Both the position numbers and the translations under genes were made by a program. The notes below the pieces were generated by a model, which was given only the letters and a program-made list of their open reading frames with translations, did no database searches and was not told the DNA's origin. Shown one piece after another: positions 26,131 through 33,989 of a stretch of 64,000 bases of DNA. Position 1 is the first letter of the stretch. Each line of letters starts with the position of its first letter. This DNA is from Crossiella sp. S99.2 (GTDB taxonomy: Bacteria > Actinomycetota > Actinomycetes > Mycobacteriales > Pseudonocardiaceae): NCBI RefSeq assembly GCF_023094165.1, contig NZ_JALMDK010000004.1, forward strand, positions 434,001 through 498,000, written 5' to 3'.

Positions 26131-26967
26131 TCCGGAGAGTGTGCCGTCACCAGGGTTGCGGAGTGGGTCCATCGTGACCGTGACCAGCCCGCAGCGCATG
26201 AGCATGCGGTGGGCCTCATAGGTGGCACGGTCGAACCCGAAGGTCTCCGTTCTCATCCGCTGGGCCAGGAACAGGTTGGAGCCGGGTTCTACGGGCCCCG
26301 GGGAGCGGGCGAGGAGCCGTAGGGCGAGGTAGAGGCTGATCTCGTTGTCGGTCAGCGCGTGGACCCAGCCGTTGAGGAAGAACTCGGCAGGCACCGTGAC
26401 CGAGCGATTGATCTCCGGCACCGAGTAGGGCACCTCGGCGCTGGTCTCGTCGAGCAGGCGGAACCCGGCGAAGCGGTGGTAGCCGACGCCCGCTTCGATC
26501 ATGCCGTGGTCGGCCAGCCGGGCGAGGGCGTGCTTGAGCTGGCGGACCCGGTTCTGCTTTGCCGTCGCCCCGCGCACCAGGCCGGAGGAGTTGCTGGCGA
26601 GCGAGCACACCAACTCGACCCAGGACGGCTCACCCATTGTCCGGGGGTCCACCAGCGGCCGCCTACTCGGCTCCCCGGCACGCGCCCCGGGGCATTGGGC
26701 CTCGAACAGCGCCATTAGCTGCAGTTGCACCGCCAGGCTGCGGGGCGCGCTGATCCGACGCAGCGGCGGCAGCGGCTCGCCAGGACCTGCGCGAGCGAGC
26801 AAGCCGTGACGCAGGCGGACCCGGTGCGATCCGTGGCGCCACATCCGCTGCCTGGCGCTTCGCACAGCGGCGTCGAGGCCGGTGTCGACCAGCGCTCGCA
26901 GGGTGCGCTGGCGCAGTTCCAGGCGGCCGCGGAGGGAACGTGCGCCTATGTCGCCCTGACTTTGCAC
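25990..26967 (-). CDS. Uncharacterised protein, possibly DNA-binding
   Basis: About 325 residues if started at GTG 26967; starts inside (for example at MWRHG) remain possible. The frame stays open far upstream as an antisense shadow of the ThiF gene and is not believed there. The basic N-terminal 100 residues are followed by segments that look like winged-helix modules: RQLKHALARLADHGMIEA with GYHRFAGFRLLDE, and LTDNEISLYLALRLLA with GFDRATYEAHRMLMRCGLV. This arrangement is reminiscent of plasmid replication or relaxation-type proteins, but I do not recognise a family. Its 3' end overlaps the DUF2637 gene by 141 bp. Confidence 0.5.
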   Translation of the reverse strand: MQSQGDIGARSLRGRLELRQRTLRALVDTGLDAAVRSARQRMWRHGSHRVRLRHGLLARAGPGEPLPPLRRISAPRSLAVQLQLMALFEAQCPGARAGEPSRRPLVDPRTMGEPSWVELVCSLASNSSGLVRGATAKQNRVRQLKHALARLADHGMIEAGVGYHRFAGFRLLDETSAEVPYSVPEINRSVTVPAEFFLNGWVHALTDNEISLYLALRLLARSPGPVEPGSNLFLAQRMRTETFGFDRATYEAHRMLMRCGLVTVTMDPLRNPGDGTLSGSRKGTTSQYHRFTLNDDTLRQQGASTVIDALTRQLAGQTLWDVLPA

Positions 26968-27135
26968 GTAGTGACATCTACCAACTGACCGCTCTGACGG
27001 GAAGAGGGCGATGAGCAACTGGTCCTGAGCATTCGTCAGGTGCGAGCGGGTGAGTCGACGGCTCTGACGTGGGCCGATCCTGTTCTGCGGCACCACCGGC
27101 ACACCAAAAACACGGGGAAGCGACCGGGGCCGAGC

Positions 27136-27276
27136 ATGGAGGTCTCCTCCCTTCTCGCTGTCGCTTCGGGCATGGCGGTGTCCCTGTTCTCGCCCCGGTC
27201 TTCGTCCCCGATTCCGCCCGGCGCGACCGGCGATGCTCATGGACGTCCAGTACCGGAGGTGGAGGAAACGCCATGA
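27136..27276 (+). CDS. Small ORF 1 upstream of ThiF enzyme
   Basis: 46 codons: MEVSSLLAVASGMAVSLF, a hydrophobic start, then a Pro/Gly-rich tail ending EVEETP. Its stop overlaps the next ORF's start in ATGA fashion, which suggests coupling, but its own ribosome-binding site is poor. It may be a real leader peptide or an accident. The 26968-27135 stretch before it holds no convincing gene. Confidence 0.3.
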   Translation: MEVSSLLAVASGMAVSLFSPRSSSPIPPGATGDAHGRPVPEVEETP

Positions 27277-27410
27277 ATCCGCCGGAGTTCCACACACCGT
27301 CAGCCGAGGCCGGCCCGCCCCACCGGGGTTGTCTGGCCATGGCCGCCTTCCTCCGCTGTGCGATCGCTGGGAAGGGGGTGCATGACATTGATCGAGTTCA
27401 TCGAGATTGA
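27273..27410 (+). CDS. Small ORF 2 (45 aa) with strong ribosome-binding site
   Basis: ATG 27273 follows GGAGGTGGAGGAAACGCC, one of the best Shine-Dalgarno regions in the window. The peptide begins MNPPEFHTPSAEAGPPHRG and contains CLAMAAFLRC (two Cys, ten residues from first to last) before ending in DIDRVHRD. No known family is recognised. Its 3' end overlaps the 22-codon ORF in another frame. It could be a precursor peptide for the adjacent E1-like enzyme. Confidence 0.4.
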   Translation: MNPPEFHTPSAEAGPPHRGCLAMAAFLRCAIAGKGVHDIDRVHRD

Positions 27411-27450
27411 GCGGGAGCTGAGCTTCAGCGGCGCCACGCAAGAGGGCTAA
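27382..27450 (+). CDS. Candidate precursor peptide (22 aa) for adjacent PqqD-ThiF enzyme
   Basis: ATG 27382 is preceded by GAAGGGGGTG (27371-27380). The peptide starts MTLIEFIEIEREL, an acidic amphipathic leader-like segment, continues SFSG and ends ATQEG with a C-terminal glycine. The ThiF gene starts 18 bp after its stop, with its own TTGAGGAG site. E1-like enzymes adenylate a peptide C-terminus (Gly in ThiS/MoaD, Asn in microcin C), so a short glycine-ending peptide directly upstream fits a substrate. This is inference from position and enzyme class; no homologue is recognised. Confidence 0.45.
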   Translation: MTLIEFIEIERELSFSGATQEG

Positions 27451-27468
27451 CCAGGTTGAGGAGTTTCC

Positions 27469-28575
27469 ATGCAGCGGCCACGAATCAAGTTCGAGCACCA
27501 GCCCGTGCGGTACGGCGTTGATCGCGTCCGCTTCGGCGGCAACATCCCGAGCATCGCCGGCGATGTCCGGGATCCGGATGGCTGGGTGTGGGCGCTGGCC
27601 GGCACCCTCGACGGGACACGCACGGTGGACCAGGTGGTCGCCGACCTGGTCCACCGTTTCCCCGGCAAGACCCGAGGTGACGTGCTGGAGGACCTCGACT
27701 GCCTTCGTCAGGACGGGCGTCTCGAAGACGCCGCCGAACCAGACCCCGTCGAGCTGTCCGCGGCAGAGCGGGAACGGTATGGCCGCGGCCAGGCGTACTT
27801 CCGGTGGGTCGACCGCCTCCCGCGATCGACGAGCTGGGCAGCCCAGAAGTTGTTGCGGCAGGCGCACGTGACGGTCGCCGGGACCGGCGGCGCGGGTGGC
27901 ATAGCCGCGCTGGCCCTGGCCGTCTCCGGGGTCGGCCACGTGCACTGCCTGGATCCCGACATGGTGGAACTGTCCAACCTCAACCGCCAGATTCTGTTCA
28001 CTGAAGCCGACCTGGGACGTCCCAAGGTCGAGGTGGCTGTAGAACGCCTGCGGGCGCACAACTCCACCATCGAGATCACCGGGGAACGCACCACCATCGA
28101 CGGCCCCGACGTACTGCGCCGGCTGGCCATCGGCTGTCATGTCCTGCTGGTCACGGCTGACGACCCGCCAGAAATCCGGTCCTGGGCCAACCGGGCCTGC
28201 CAGGAGACCGGCACCGCCTGGGTGCACGCGGGCTACCACGGACCGCAGGTCAACATCGGCCTGTACCGTCCGGGCCCCGGACCCTGTTATGACTGCGCTC
28301 TGGCCGCGCAACGGCAACGGCGAGCGGAGCAGCCGCCAGTGACCTTGTGGCCCGGCGCGGATCTGGCCACCCCGGTGCAGGCCGCGAACATCTCGTCGGC
28401 GGGGACGGCAGGCTTGATGGCCGCGCACGCGGTGATGAGCCTGATCACCGGCGCTCCAGCGTTGCCAACCAACTGCGAGATCGGCGTCAATCTGGCCACG
28501 CTGCGCGAAAGTTCCACGGTCGGTCCAGCGGAACCACGGTGGGATTGCCCGACCTGTGGCCCGGCCGGCGCCTGA
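27469..28575 (+). CDS. E1-like ThiF-family adenylyltransferase with N-terminal PqqD-like domain
   Basis: 368 residues. Residues about 36-90 look like a PqqD/RRE peptide-binding domain (LAGTLDGTRTVDQVVADLV, DVLEDLDCLRQDGRLED). The ThiF/MoeB domain follows, with the nucleotide loop GTGGAGG (138-144), LDPDMVELSNLNRQ (Asp162, Asp164, Asn172, Arg173), GRPKVEVA (Lys186) and TADDP (Asp231-232). Two CxxC pairs, Cys273/276 and Cys360/363, make the structural zinc site. The enzyme should activate a carboxyl group of a peptide with ATP. A fused PqqD domain points to ribosomally made peptide natural products (RiPPs) rather than thiamine or molybdopterin synthesis. Small ORFs with strong ribosome-binding sites lie just upstream. 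Confidence 0.88.
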   Translation: MQRPRIKFEHQPVRYGVDRVRFGGNIPSIAGDVRDPDGWVWALAGTLDGTRTVDQVVADLVHRFPGKTRGDVLEDLDCLRQDGRLEDAAEPDPVELSAAERERYGRGQAYFRWVDRLPRSTSWAAQKLLRQAHVTVAGTGGAGGIAALALAVSGVGHVHCLDPDMVELSNLNRQILFTEADLGRPKVEVAVERLRAHNSTIEITGERTTIDGPDVLRRLAIGCHVLLVTADDPPEIRSWANRACQETGTAWVHAGYHGPQVNIGLYRPGPGPCYDCALAAQRQRRAEQPPVTLWPGADLATPVQAANISSAGTAGLMAAHAVMSLITGAPALPTNCEIGVNLATLRESSTVGPAEPRWDCPTCGPAGA

Positions 28576-28578
28576 CCT

Positions 28579-30738
28579 TCATCGCTGCCCGCCGCCGACC
28601 CTGTGCTGGATGTCGGCGGCCCGGGTGGCCAGGGCCTCGGCTTGGGCCTCGTCGAAGCCGTCAAGCAGCGCGGCGGCCTCCTGGAGAAGCTGGTGTGCTC
28701 GCGCCAGATCACCGAGGTGCTCCCAGGAGGTCGCCGCCGTCACCAGCGCGGTCGCGAGGTACTGCTCGGCCCCGGCCAACTGCCGGAACAGCGCGGCGGC
28801 GCGACCGGCGATGTCGATCGACCGCTCGTGCTCGCCCAGCGCCTGCCGGGCCACCGCGGTGCGGTGCATCACATCGGCTTCCCCGACCTGGTCTCCGGCC
28901 TGACGGCGTAGCTGGAGTTCCCGTTCGGCATGGGTCAAGGCTTGCCGGAACTGGCCCAGTTCCAGGCTGATCTCGCCGAGGTTGGCCTCCACGATCGCCT
29001 CCGGACGCCCACCACCGACCCGCCGGGCCGTCGGCAGCGCTCGCCGGAAGTAGGCCAGCGCCTCCTCGAAGCGGTGCTGGCTCTGCCGCACCTGCCCGAG
29101 ACCAACGAGCGCGCCGTAGTGCCGCCTGGGGTTATCCAGCTCCTCGGCCAGGGCGAGTTCACTGCGGTAGTCGGCCTCCGCCTCGGCAAGCCGCCCCAGA
29201 TCCGAGTAGGTGTTGGCCCGCAGGGTGAACAACCATGCCGCCGCGGCCCGGTTTCCGATCCGCTGGGCGAGGTCGACACCGTGGGTGTGCATGTCCACCC
29301 GCACCGCCCACAGCGCGCGTTGACGGAAGGTGAGAAACCGCGCGGCTTCAGCGAGACAGAGAGCGGGCTCGTGGAGCTGGTGACGGACCGCAGCGCGTAG
29401 GGCGGTGCCCAGGTTGTCCAGTTCGGCATCCAACCAGGCCAGCGCCTGCGCCCGATCAGCCAACGGCACGTCGGCACCCACTTGCGCCAGCGTGCTGTCG
29501 AGGAACCACAGGCCGGGGAAGACGAGCCGGTCGGCGAACTGGGCAATGCGGGCATACCAGGTGATCACGGAGACCGTTGCCGACCGTCGATCCTCGGCGG
29601 TGTCGTCGTTGTCGGCTCGGTGGGCGGCGTAGGCGTGCAGCAGGTCGTGGCAGCGGTAGCGCCTGCGCCCGACTGGCTCCACGAGATGGGTCGCGGTGAG
29701 AGCCTCCAGCAGCCGGTAGGCACGGGCAGGCTCGATGCCGGCGAGCACGGCGGCGGCCTCGACGCCGAACTCCGGGCCGGGATGCAAGCCCAGTCGCCGG
29801 AACAGCAGGGCCTGGTCGGCGGGCAGCTGGGTGTAGGACCAGTCGAAGACGGTGCGTACGGCGCTGCGGTCGTCGCCGCTGCTGCTGAGGGTGTCCAGGT
29901 GGCTCTCCTCGCTGGTGATGTCCTCCACCACATCGGCGACGGTGGTGTGCGGGCGCACCGCGATGCGGGTGGCAGCGACCCGCAAGGCCAGCGGCAATCG
30001 CGCACAGAGGCGGATGAGTTCGGCCACCGCGGCGGCTTCGGTGTCGGCTCGCTCCGGGCCGATGATCCCGCGCACCAGATCCTCGGCTTCGGCGGAGGTG
30101 AACAGGTCCACGGTCAGCGGGGTCGCCGCCTCGGCCACGGCCAGCCCGGTCAGGTTTGCCCGGCTGGTGACCAGCACCAGACATTCCGGGGCGCCGGGCA
30201 GTAGCGGCCGGACCTGGTCGGCGCTGCCCGCGTTGTCCAGCAGGATCAGCGTCTGCCGCTCGGCCAGCAGCGACCGGTACAGCGCGGTCTGGGCATCCAG
30301 CTCGGCGGGGACGCGGTCCTCGGCGACCCCGAGATCGCGGAGGAACGCGGCCAGCACCAGTGCCGGGGCTACCGGGGCGCTGGGACCGTAGCCGCGTAGA
30401 TCGGCGTACAACGTGCCGTCGGGGAAGTGGTGCTGCGCGCGGTGCGCCCAGTGCACGGCCAGTGTGGTCTTGCCGACTCCGGCGGTCCCGTCCAGCACCG
30501 CCAGCGCCATGGTTGCGGGGCTGGTGCGGGGGTGGGTGCTCAGCAGGGTGTCCAGGGCGGCGAGCTGGTCGGCGCGCCCGGCGAAGTCCCGCAGCGCCGG
30601 GGGAAGCTGTCGGGGCGCTGACGCGGCGGGCAGCGGGGCGGGCGGGGACAGGACGAGCTGGTTGATGGTGCCGGCCTGCACTACATGTCCGGTGACGCTG
30701 CCACTGATCTGGTTGTGCACGTCGATCCGCTCGGTCAC
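28579..30738 (-). CDS. NB-ARC/TPR STAND protein with N-terminal RHIM/BASS3-like amyloid motif
   Basis: 719 residues. Residues 8-30 (HNQISGSVTGHVVQAGTI, then NQLVL) match the G-V-x-G-x-VVQAG pattern described for bacterial NLR amyloid signalling motifs of the BASS3, RHIM-related class. NB-ARC follows: Walker A GTAGVGKTT (84-92), LILLDNAG, LVTSRANLTGL and RLPLALRVAA, with a winged-helix region. The C-terminal 300 residues are TPRs (ALVGLGQVRQSQHRFEEALAYF and similar). STAND proteins oligomerise on ligand binding; here assembly could template amyloid folding of an effector with a matching motif, such as the tail of the protein at 11910-12200. It is convergent with the ThiF gene, with 3 bp between the stops. 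Confidence 0.85.
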   Translation of the reverse strand: MTERIDVHNQISGSVTGHVVQAGTINQLVLSPPAPLPAASAPRQLPPALRDFAGRADQLAALDTLLSTHPRTSPATMALAVLDGTAGVGKTTLAVHWAHRAQHHFPDGTLYADLRGYGPSAPVAPALVLAAFLRDLGVAEDRVPAELDAQTALYRSLLAERQTLILLDNAGSADQVRPLLPGAPECLVLVTSRANLTGLAVAEAATPLTVDLFTSAEAEDLVRGIIGPERADTEAAAVAELIRLCARLPLALRVAATRIAVRPHTTVADVVEDITSEESHLDTLSSSGDDRSAVRTVFDWSYTQLPADQALLFRRLGLHPGPEFGVEAAAVLAGIEPARAYRLLEALTATHLVEPVGRRRYRCHDLLHAYAAHRADNDDTAEDRRSATVSVITWYARIAQFADRLVFPGLWFLDSTLAQVGADVPLADRAQALAWLDAELDNLGTALRAAVRHQLHEPALCLAEAARFLTFRQRALWAVRVDMHTHGVDLAQRIGNRAAAAWLFTLRANTYSDLGRLAEAEADYRSELALAEELDNPRRHYGALVGLGQVRQSQHRFEEALAYFRRALPTARRVGGGRPEAIVEANLGEISLELGQFRQALTHAERELQLRRQAGDQVGEADVMHRTAVARQALGEHERSIDIAGRAAALFRQLAGAEQYLATALVTAATSWEHLGDLARAHQLLQEAAALLDGFDEAQAEALATRAADIQHRVGGGQR

Positions 30739-30821
30739 CTGTCCAGTCTCGCCTGGTCACTGAGCACGCTATGCGGGATCTGGCGGAGGCCACCCGGTCG
30801 GACCAGCACCCTAGGCCGGAG

Positions 30822-33755
30822 TCAGGACTCGTGGAGCTGGTCAAGCAACTCCTGGGCCTGCTGAGCAAGCTGCTGGGCTCTGGGGTCGGAGAACTCCGCC
30901 ACAACGGAGATGGCCTGCCGATACCACCATCGCGCCTCCACATGATCACCCTGGTCTTGCAATACCCGCGCCAACCCCAGACACACCTCGCCTTCCAGTA
31001 CCCGATCGGCTGCGTCATGCAGCAACGGGAGGGCTTGCTGGTAGTGGTCGAGCGCTTCGTCGAAACGCCGCAGTTGCCGGTAGACGATGCCGAGGTTGTT
31101 CAGGATCTTGCCTTCGCCGTGACGATCGCGCACCTCACGGCAAATGAGCAAGTCCTGCTGGTAGTGGTCGAGCGCTTCGTCGAAACGCCGCAGTTGCCGG
31201 TAGGCGACGCCGAGGTTGTTCAGGGTCTGGCCTTCGCTGTGACGATCGCGCACCTCACGATGTATCGCCAGCGCTTGCTGGTAGTGGTCGAGCGCTTCGT
31301 CGAAACGCCGCAGTTGCCAGCAGGCGACGCCGAGGTTGTTCAGGGTCGCGCCTTCGCCGTGACGATCGCGCACCTCACGACGAATCGCCAGCGCTTGCTG
31401 GTAGTGGTCGAGCGCTTCGTCGAAACGCCGCAGGTCCTCGCAGAGGTTGCCGAGGTTGTTCAGGGTCCGGCCTTCGCCGTGACGATCGTGCACCTCACGG
31501 CGTATCGCCAACGCTTGCTGATAGCAGCCCATCGCCTCGTCGAAACATCGCGCAAACTCAAGTGCCTCCCCCAAGTCATTCAGCGCTTGGCCCAGTGCCT
31601 GGGGATTATGGGTGTGCTCGGCTGCAGCGCGTGCATCCCGTTGTACCGCGATCCAGTCCGCTGCGTGCTTTCGGAGCACAAAGAAGCGCTGGAGCCGGGC
31701 CGCAAGCTGATGGGCATGGCGACCGTCTCCGGAGTGAGCGGCCCGAGTCGTGGCCGCGACCAGGGTGGGGTATTCGATGTCCAACCACGCCAGTGCGGAG
31801 TCACGCCCGCCGAATCGCCCCGATCGCGCATCCGTACCGGCAGTCGGGTTCAGCCAGGCGTCAGCAGCCCCGGTGGTTTCCAGATAGTGCTCCATCAACC
31901 GGGTGATGGCCTGGTCTTGAACCTCGGCGGATTCCTCCTCCCGAACCCGCTCGTAGGCATACAGACCAATGAGGTCATAGAACCGCCACCACCCTCCTGG
32001 CGGGATACCCGGCTCCAGCAGGTTGGCCCGGCGAAGCTCAGCCAGCAACCGGCTGGTGGTGCGCAGCGGCCGGTCGATCAACGCGGCAGCCGCCTCCACA
32101 CTGGTCTGCGCGCCGGGGTTGAGCGCCAGCAACCGGAACAGTCGCGCTTGCTCGGGTTTGAGAACTTGGTAGGACAGGGAGAAGGCAACCCGGACCCCCA
32201 GGTGGTCGTCGTGCTGAAGTTCTTGCAACCGGCGGGCACTGTCTGCCAGCAGTTCAGCCAACTCGGCCACCGGCCGTTCCGGCGCATCGGCCAGCAACGA
32301 CGCGACGATCTTCAACGCCAGCGGCAGATATCCGCACCAGCGGGCCGCCTCAGCCGCGGCGCCCGACTCGGTGACAATCCGCTGATCCCCGCGCCGGGAG
32401 CCGCGCAGGTGATCGTCCAGTAGCTGCACCGCCTTGTCTGGGGTAAGGATCTGCAGGTCCAGCTGCTCCAAGCAGTCGAGGCCGGACAGGGTCCAGCGGG
32501 AGGTGACGATCACGCGATGGGCCGCACTGCCCGGCAACAGCGGGCGCACCTGATCGCTGCTCGCGGCGTTGTCGGCGATGATCAGCACCCGCTGGCCCGC
32601 GCGGGCACGGGCGGCCAGCACCGAACGGTACAACGCTGCGCGGTCACCCTCCTGACTCCGGTCCGCGGTCACACCCAGCTGCATCAACAGCGTGAACAGC
32701 GCATCCTCTGGGCGTAGCTCTGGCTGGAGCGAGTGGCCACGCAGGTCGACAAACAACACCCCACCGCCGAACCACCCCCGATCCAGCGCCTCGTGCGCGG
32801 CGTAGACGGCCAGGGTGGTCTTGCCGACCCCGGCCCGACCGCTGACCCTCGTGCCGATCAGCAACACTCGCTGCTCGGGCGAGGACTGGAGGCGCTCAAG
32901 CAGCCAGTCGACCTGCACCTCCCGCCCAACCAACCGTGGCCGGGGGCCCAGGGCCATCGGCGGACCCGTCGTGAAGTCCGTGGTGGCAGGCGCCGGCTCG
33001 GGCGCATCCAGCTCCGGAGCGGCACGCCGGATCTGCTCGATCCGGTTGCGCAACTCCCTCCTCGGCTCGGTGTCGTGCTCGCGCGCCAGGTAGGTCCGGA
33101 AGGTGTCGTAGACCTGCTCGGCCTCGGTCGGTCGCCCAGCCCGATACAGGGCCAGGAGCTGGTAGCCGACCAGATCCTGATCATCTGGGAACAGGGATCG
33201 TGGTTCGTCGATCTCGGACAACACCTGGCGGTGCTGTCCCAGGGACAGCCGGGCGGCCAGCAGCAGATGCCATGCTTCCCCGCGTCGGAGTTGGAGGCGC
33301 TGGCGTTCGGTGCTCAACCAGGATTGGTCCTCGCTGAGGTTCTGCAACGCTGTACCCGCACCCGGCTGCCACTCATTGAGCGCCGTCTGGGCTGCTTCGG
33401 CGATCTTGGCGGGGTCGGTGTGCGCGCGGGCGGCGCTGAGCTGGTCGAGGAAACGGCAGTAGTCCACGTGCCGCCGGTCCACGGTGAGCTTGTAGGCGTC
33501 CGGCAGCTGCGGCAGGTCGGCCCTGTCCCCGAAGGTGCGCTGCAAGAGGTGACGCAGCCGCTTGGCAAGATCGGTCAGGCCGGTCTTGCTCGGCTTGTCG
33601 CCCCACATCTGGGCACACAGCCGTCTTCTGGGAATCTGCCTCGTCTCCGCCAACAGCAGCAAGGCCAGGAGCGCCCGGTCCTGCTGGGCGCGGAGCGGAA
33701 CACCCTTGCCGTGGTCGTCGAGGATCTCCACCGGTCCCAACAGCAGAAAATCCAT
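30822..33755 (-). CDS. SARP/AfsR-type regulator: winged helix, BTAD, NB-ARC and TPR array
   Basis: 977 residues. The N-terminal OmpR-like DNA-binding domain (LLLGPVEILDDHGKGVPL, LTDLAKRLRHLLQRTFG) and the bacterial transcriptional activation domain (to about residue 250) define the SARP class. NB-ARC has Walker A GRAGVGKTTLAVYAAHEAL near residue 305, LIIADNAASSDQVRPLLPG, VIVTSRWTLSGL and GYLPLALKI. The C-terminus carries at least five kinesin-light-chain-like 40-residue TPRs (NNLGNLCEDLRRFDEALDHY type). AfsR-like proteins activate secondary metabolite clusters, so the neighbouring ThiF/peptide module is a candidate target. The gene lies 83 bp upstream of the RHIM-like STAND gene on the same strand. 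Confidence 0.88.
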   Translation of the reverse strand: MDFLLLGPVEILDDHGKGVPLRAQQDRALLALLLLAETRQIPRRRLCAQMWGDKPSKTGLTDLAKRLRHLLQRTFGDRADLPQLPDAYKLTVDRRHVDYCRFLDQLSAARAHTDPAKIAEAAQTALNEWQPGAGTALQNLSEDQSWLSTERQRLQLRRGEAWHLLLAARLSLGQHRQVLSEIDEPRSLFPDDQDLVGYQLLALYRAGRPTEAEQVYDTFRTYLAREHDTEPRRELRNRIEQIRRAAPELDAPEPAPATTDFTTGPPMALGPRPRLVGREVQVDWLLERLQSSPEQRVLLIGTRVSGRAGVGKTTLAVYAAHEALDRGWFGGGVLFVDLRGHSLQPELRPEDALFTLLMQLGVTADRSQEGDRAALYRSVLAARARAGQRVLIIADNAASSDQVRPLLPGSAAHRVIVTSRWTLSGLDCLEQLDLQILTPDKAVQLLDDHLRGSRRGDQRIVTESGAAAEAARWCGYLPLALKIVASLLADAPERPVAELAELLADSARRLQELQHDDHLGVRVAFSLSYQVLKPEQARLFRLLALNPGAQTSVEAAAALIDRPLRTTSRLLAELRRANLLEPGIPPGGWWRFYDLIGLYAYERVREEESAEVQDQAITRLMEHYLETTGAADAWLNPTAGTDARSGRFGGRDSALAWLDIEYPTLVAATTRAAHSGDGRHAHQLAARLQRFFVLRKHAADWIAVQRDARAAAEHTHNPQALGQALNDLGEALEFARCFDEAMGCYQQALAIRREVHDRHGEGRTLNNLGNLCEDLRRFDEALDHYQQALAIRREVRDRHGEGATLNNLGVACWQLRRFDEALDHYQQALAIHREVRDRHSEGQTLNNLGVAYRQLRRFDEALDHYQQDLLICREVRDRHGEGKILNNLGIVYRQLRRFDEALDHYQQALPLLHDAADRVLEGEVCLGLARVLQDQGDHVEARWWYRQAISVVAEFSDPRAQQLAQQAQELLDQLHES
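31036..31600. repeat. 120-bp tandem repeat array encoding TPRs
   Basis: Copies begin at 31036, 31156, 31276, 31396 and 31516 (the last diverged). The first four share a run of at least 30 identical bases starting TGCTGGTAGTGGTCGAGCGC. Each unit encodes one 40-residue TPR. The near identity at DNA level implies recent amplification or gene conversion, and copy number may vary between strains. Confidence 0.85.
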
Positions 33756-33989
33756 CAGCGTCCCCTCACCCGCGATAGATCCGGCCAGGGTAGCCGCACT
33801 GCCTGGCGGTTGGGCTGATGTCGCCAGGATCTACCGCTTTCGGGCGAATGTCCCCGTGGGACGCCGGAGCGGCAGGCCCTCGGCGTTGACACCGAGGGCC
33901 TGGCCGTCCGCGGTGACAGTCCTCGCCCCGGGAACGAGTTCGTGGACGGCCGCCATGAGCAATCGGGGCTGCTCCAGGTTCGTGGCTGG

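Noticed and set aside
27040..27135. Integrase fragment suggested by the frame reading RAGESTALTWADPV
   Set aside because: It resembles the tyrosine-recombinase pattern GE..AL.W.D only loosely, and no catalytic Arg/His/Tyr set follows.
26968..28428. Upstream extension of the reverse gene ending at 25990
   Set aside because: The extension is antisense to the well-supported ThiF gene and has no domain; the start was placed at 26967.
25096..28575. Intact integrative conjugative element
   Set aside because: Only a DUF2637 protein is present. No integrase, excisionase, FtsK-type transfer protein, tRNA or direct-repeat att site was found.
31036..31600. Regular repeats suggesting a CRISPR array
   Set aside because: The period is 120 bp with near-identical whole units and no variable spacers; it encodes TPRs in frame.
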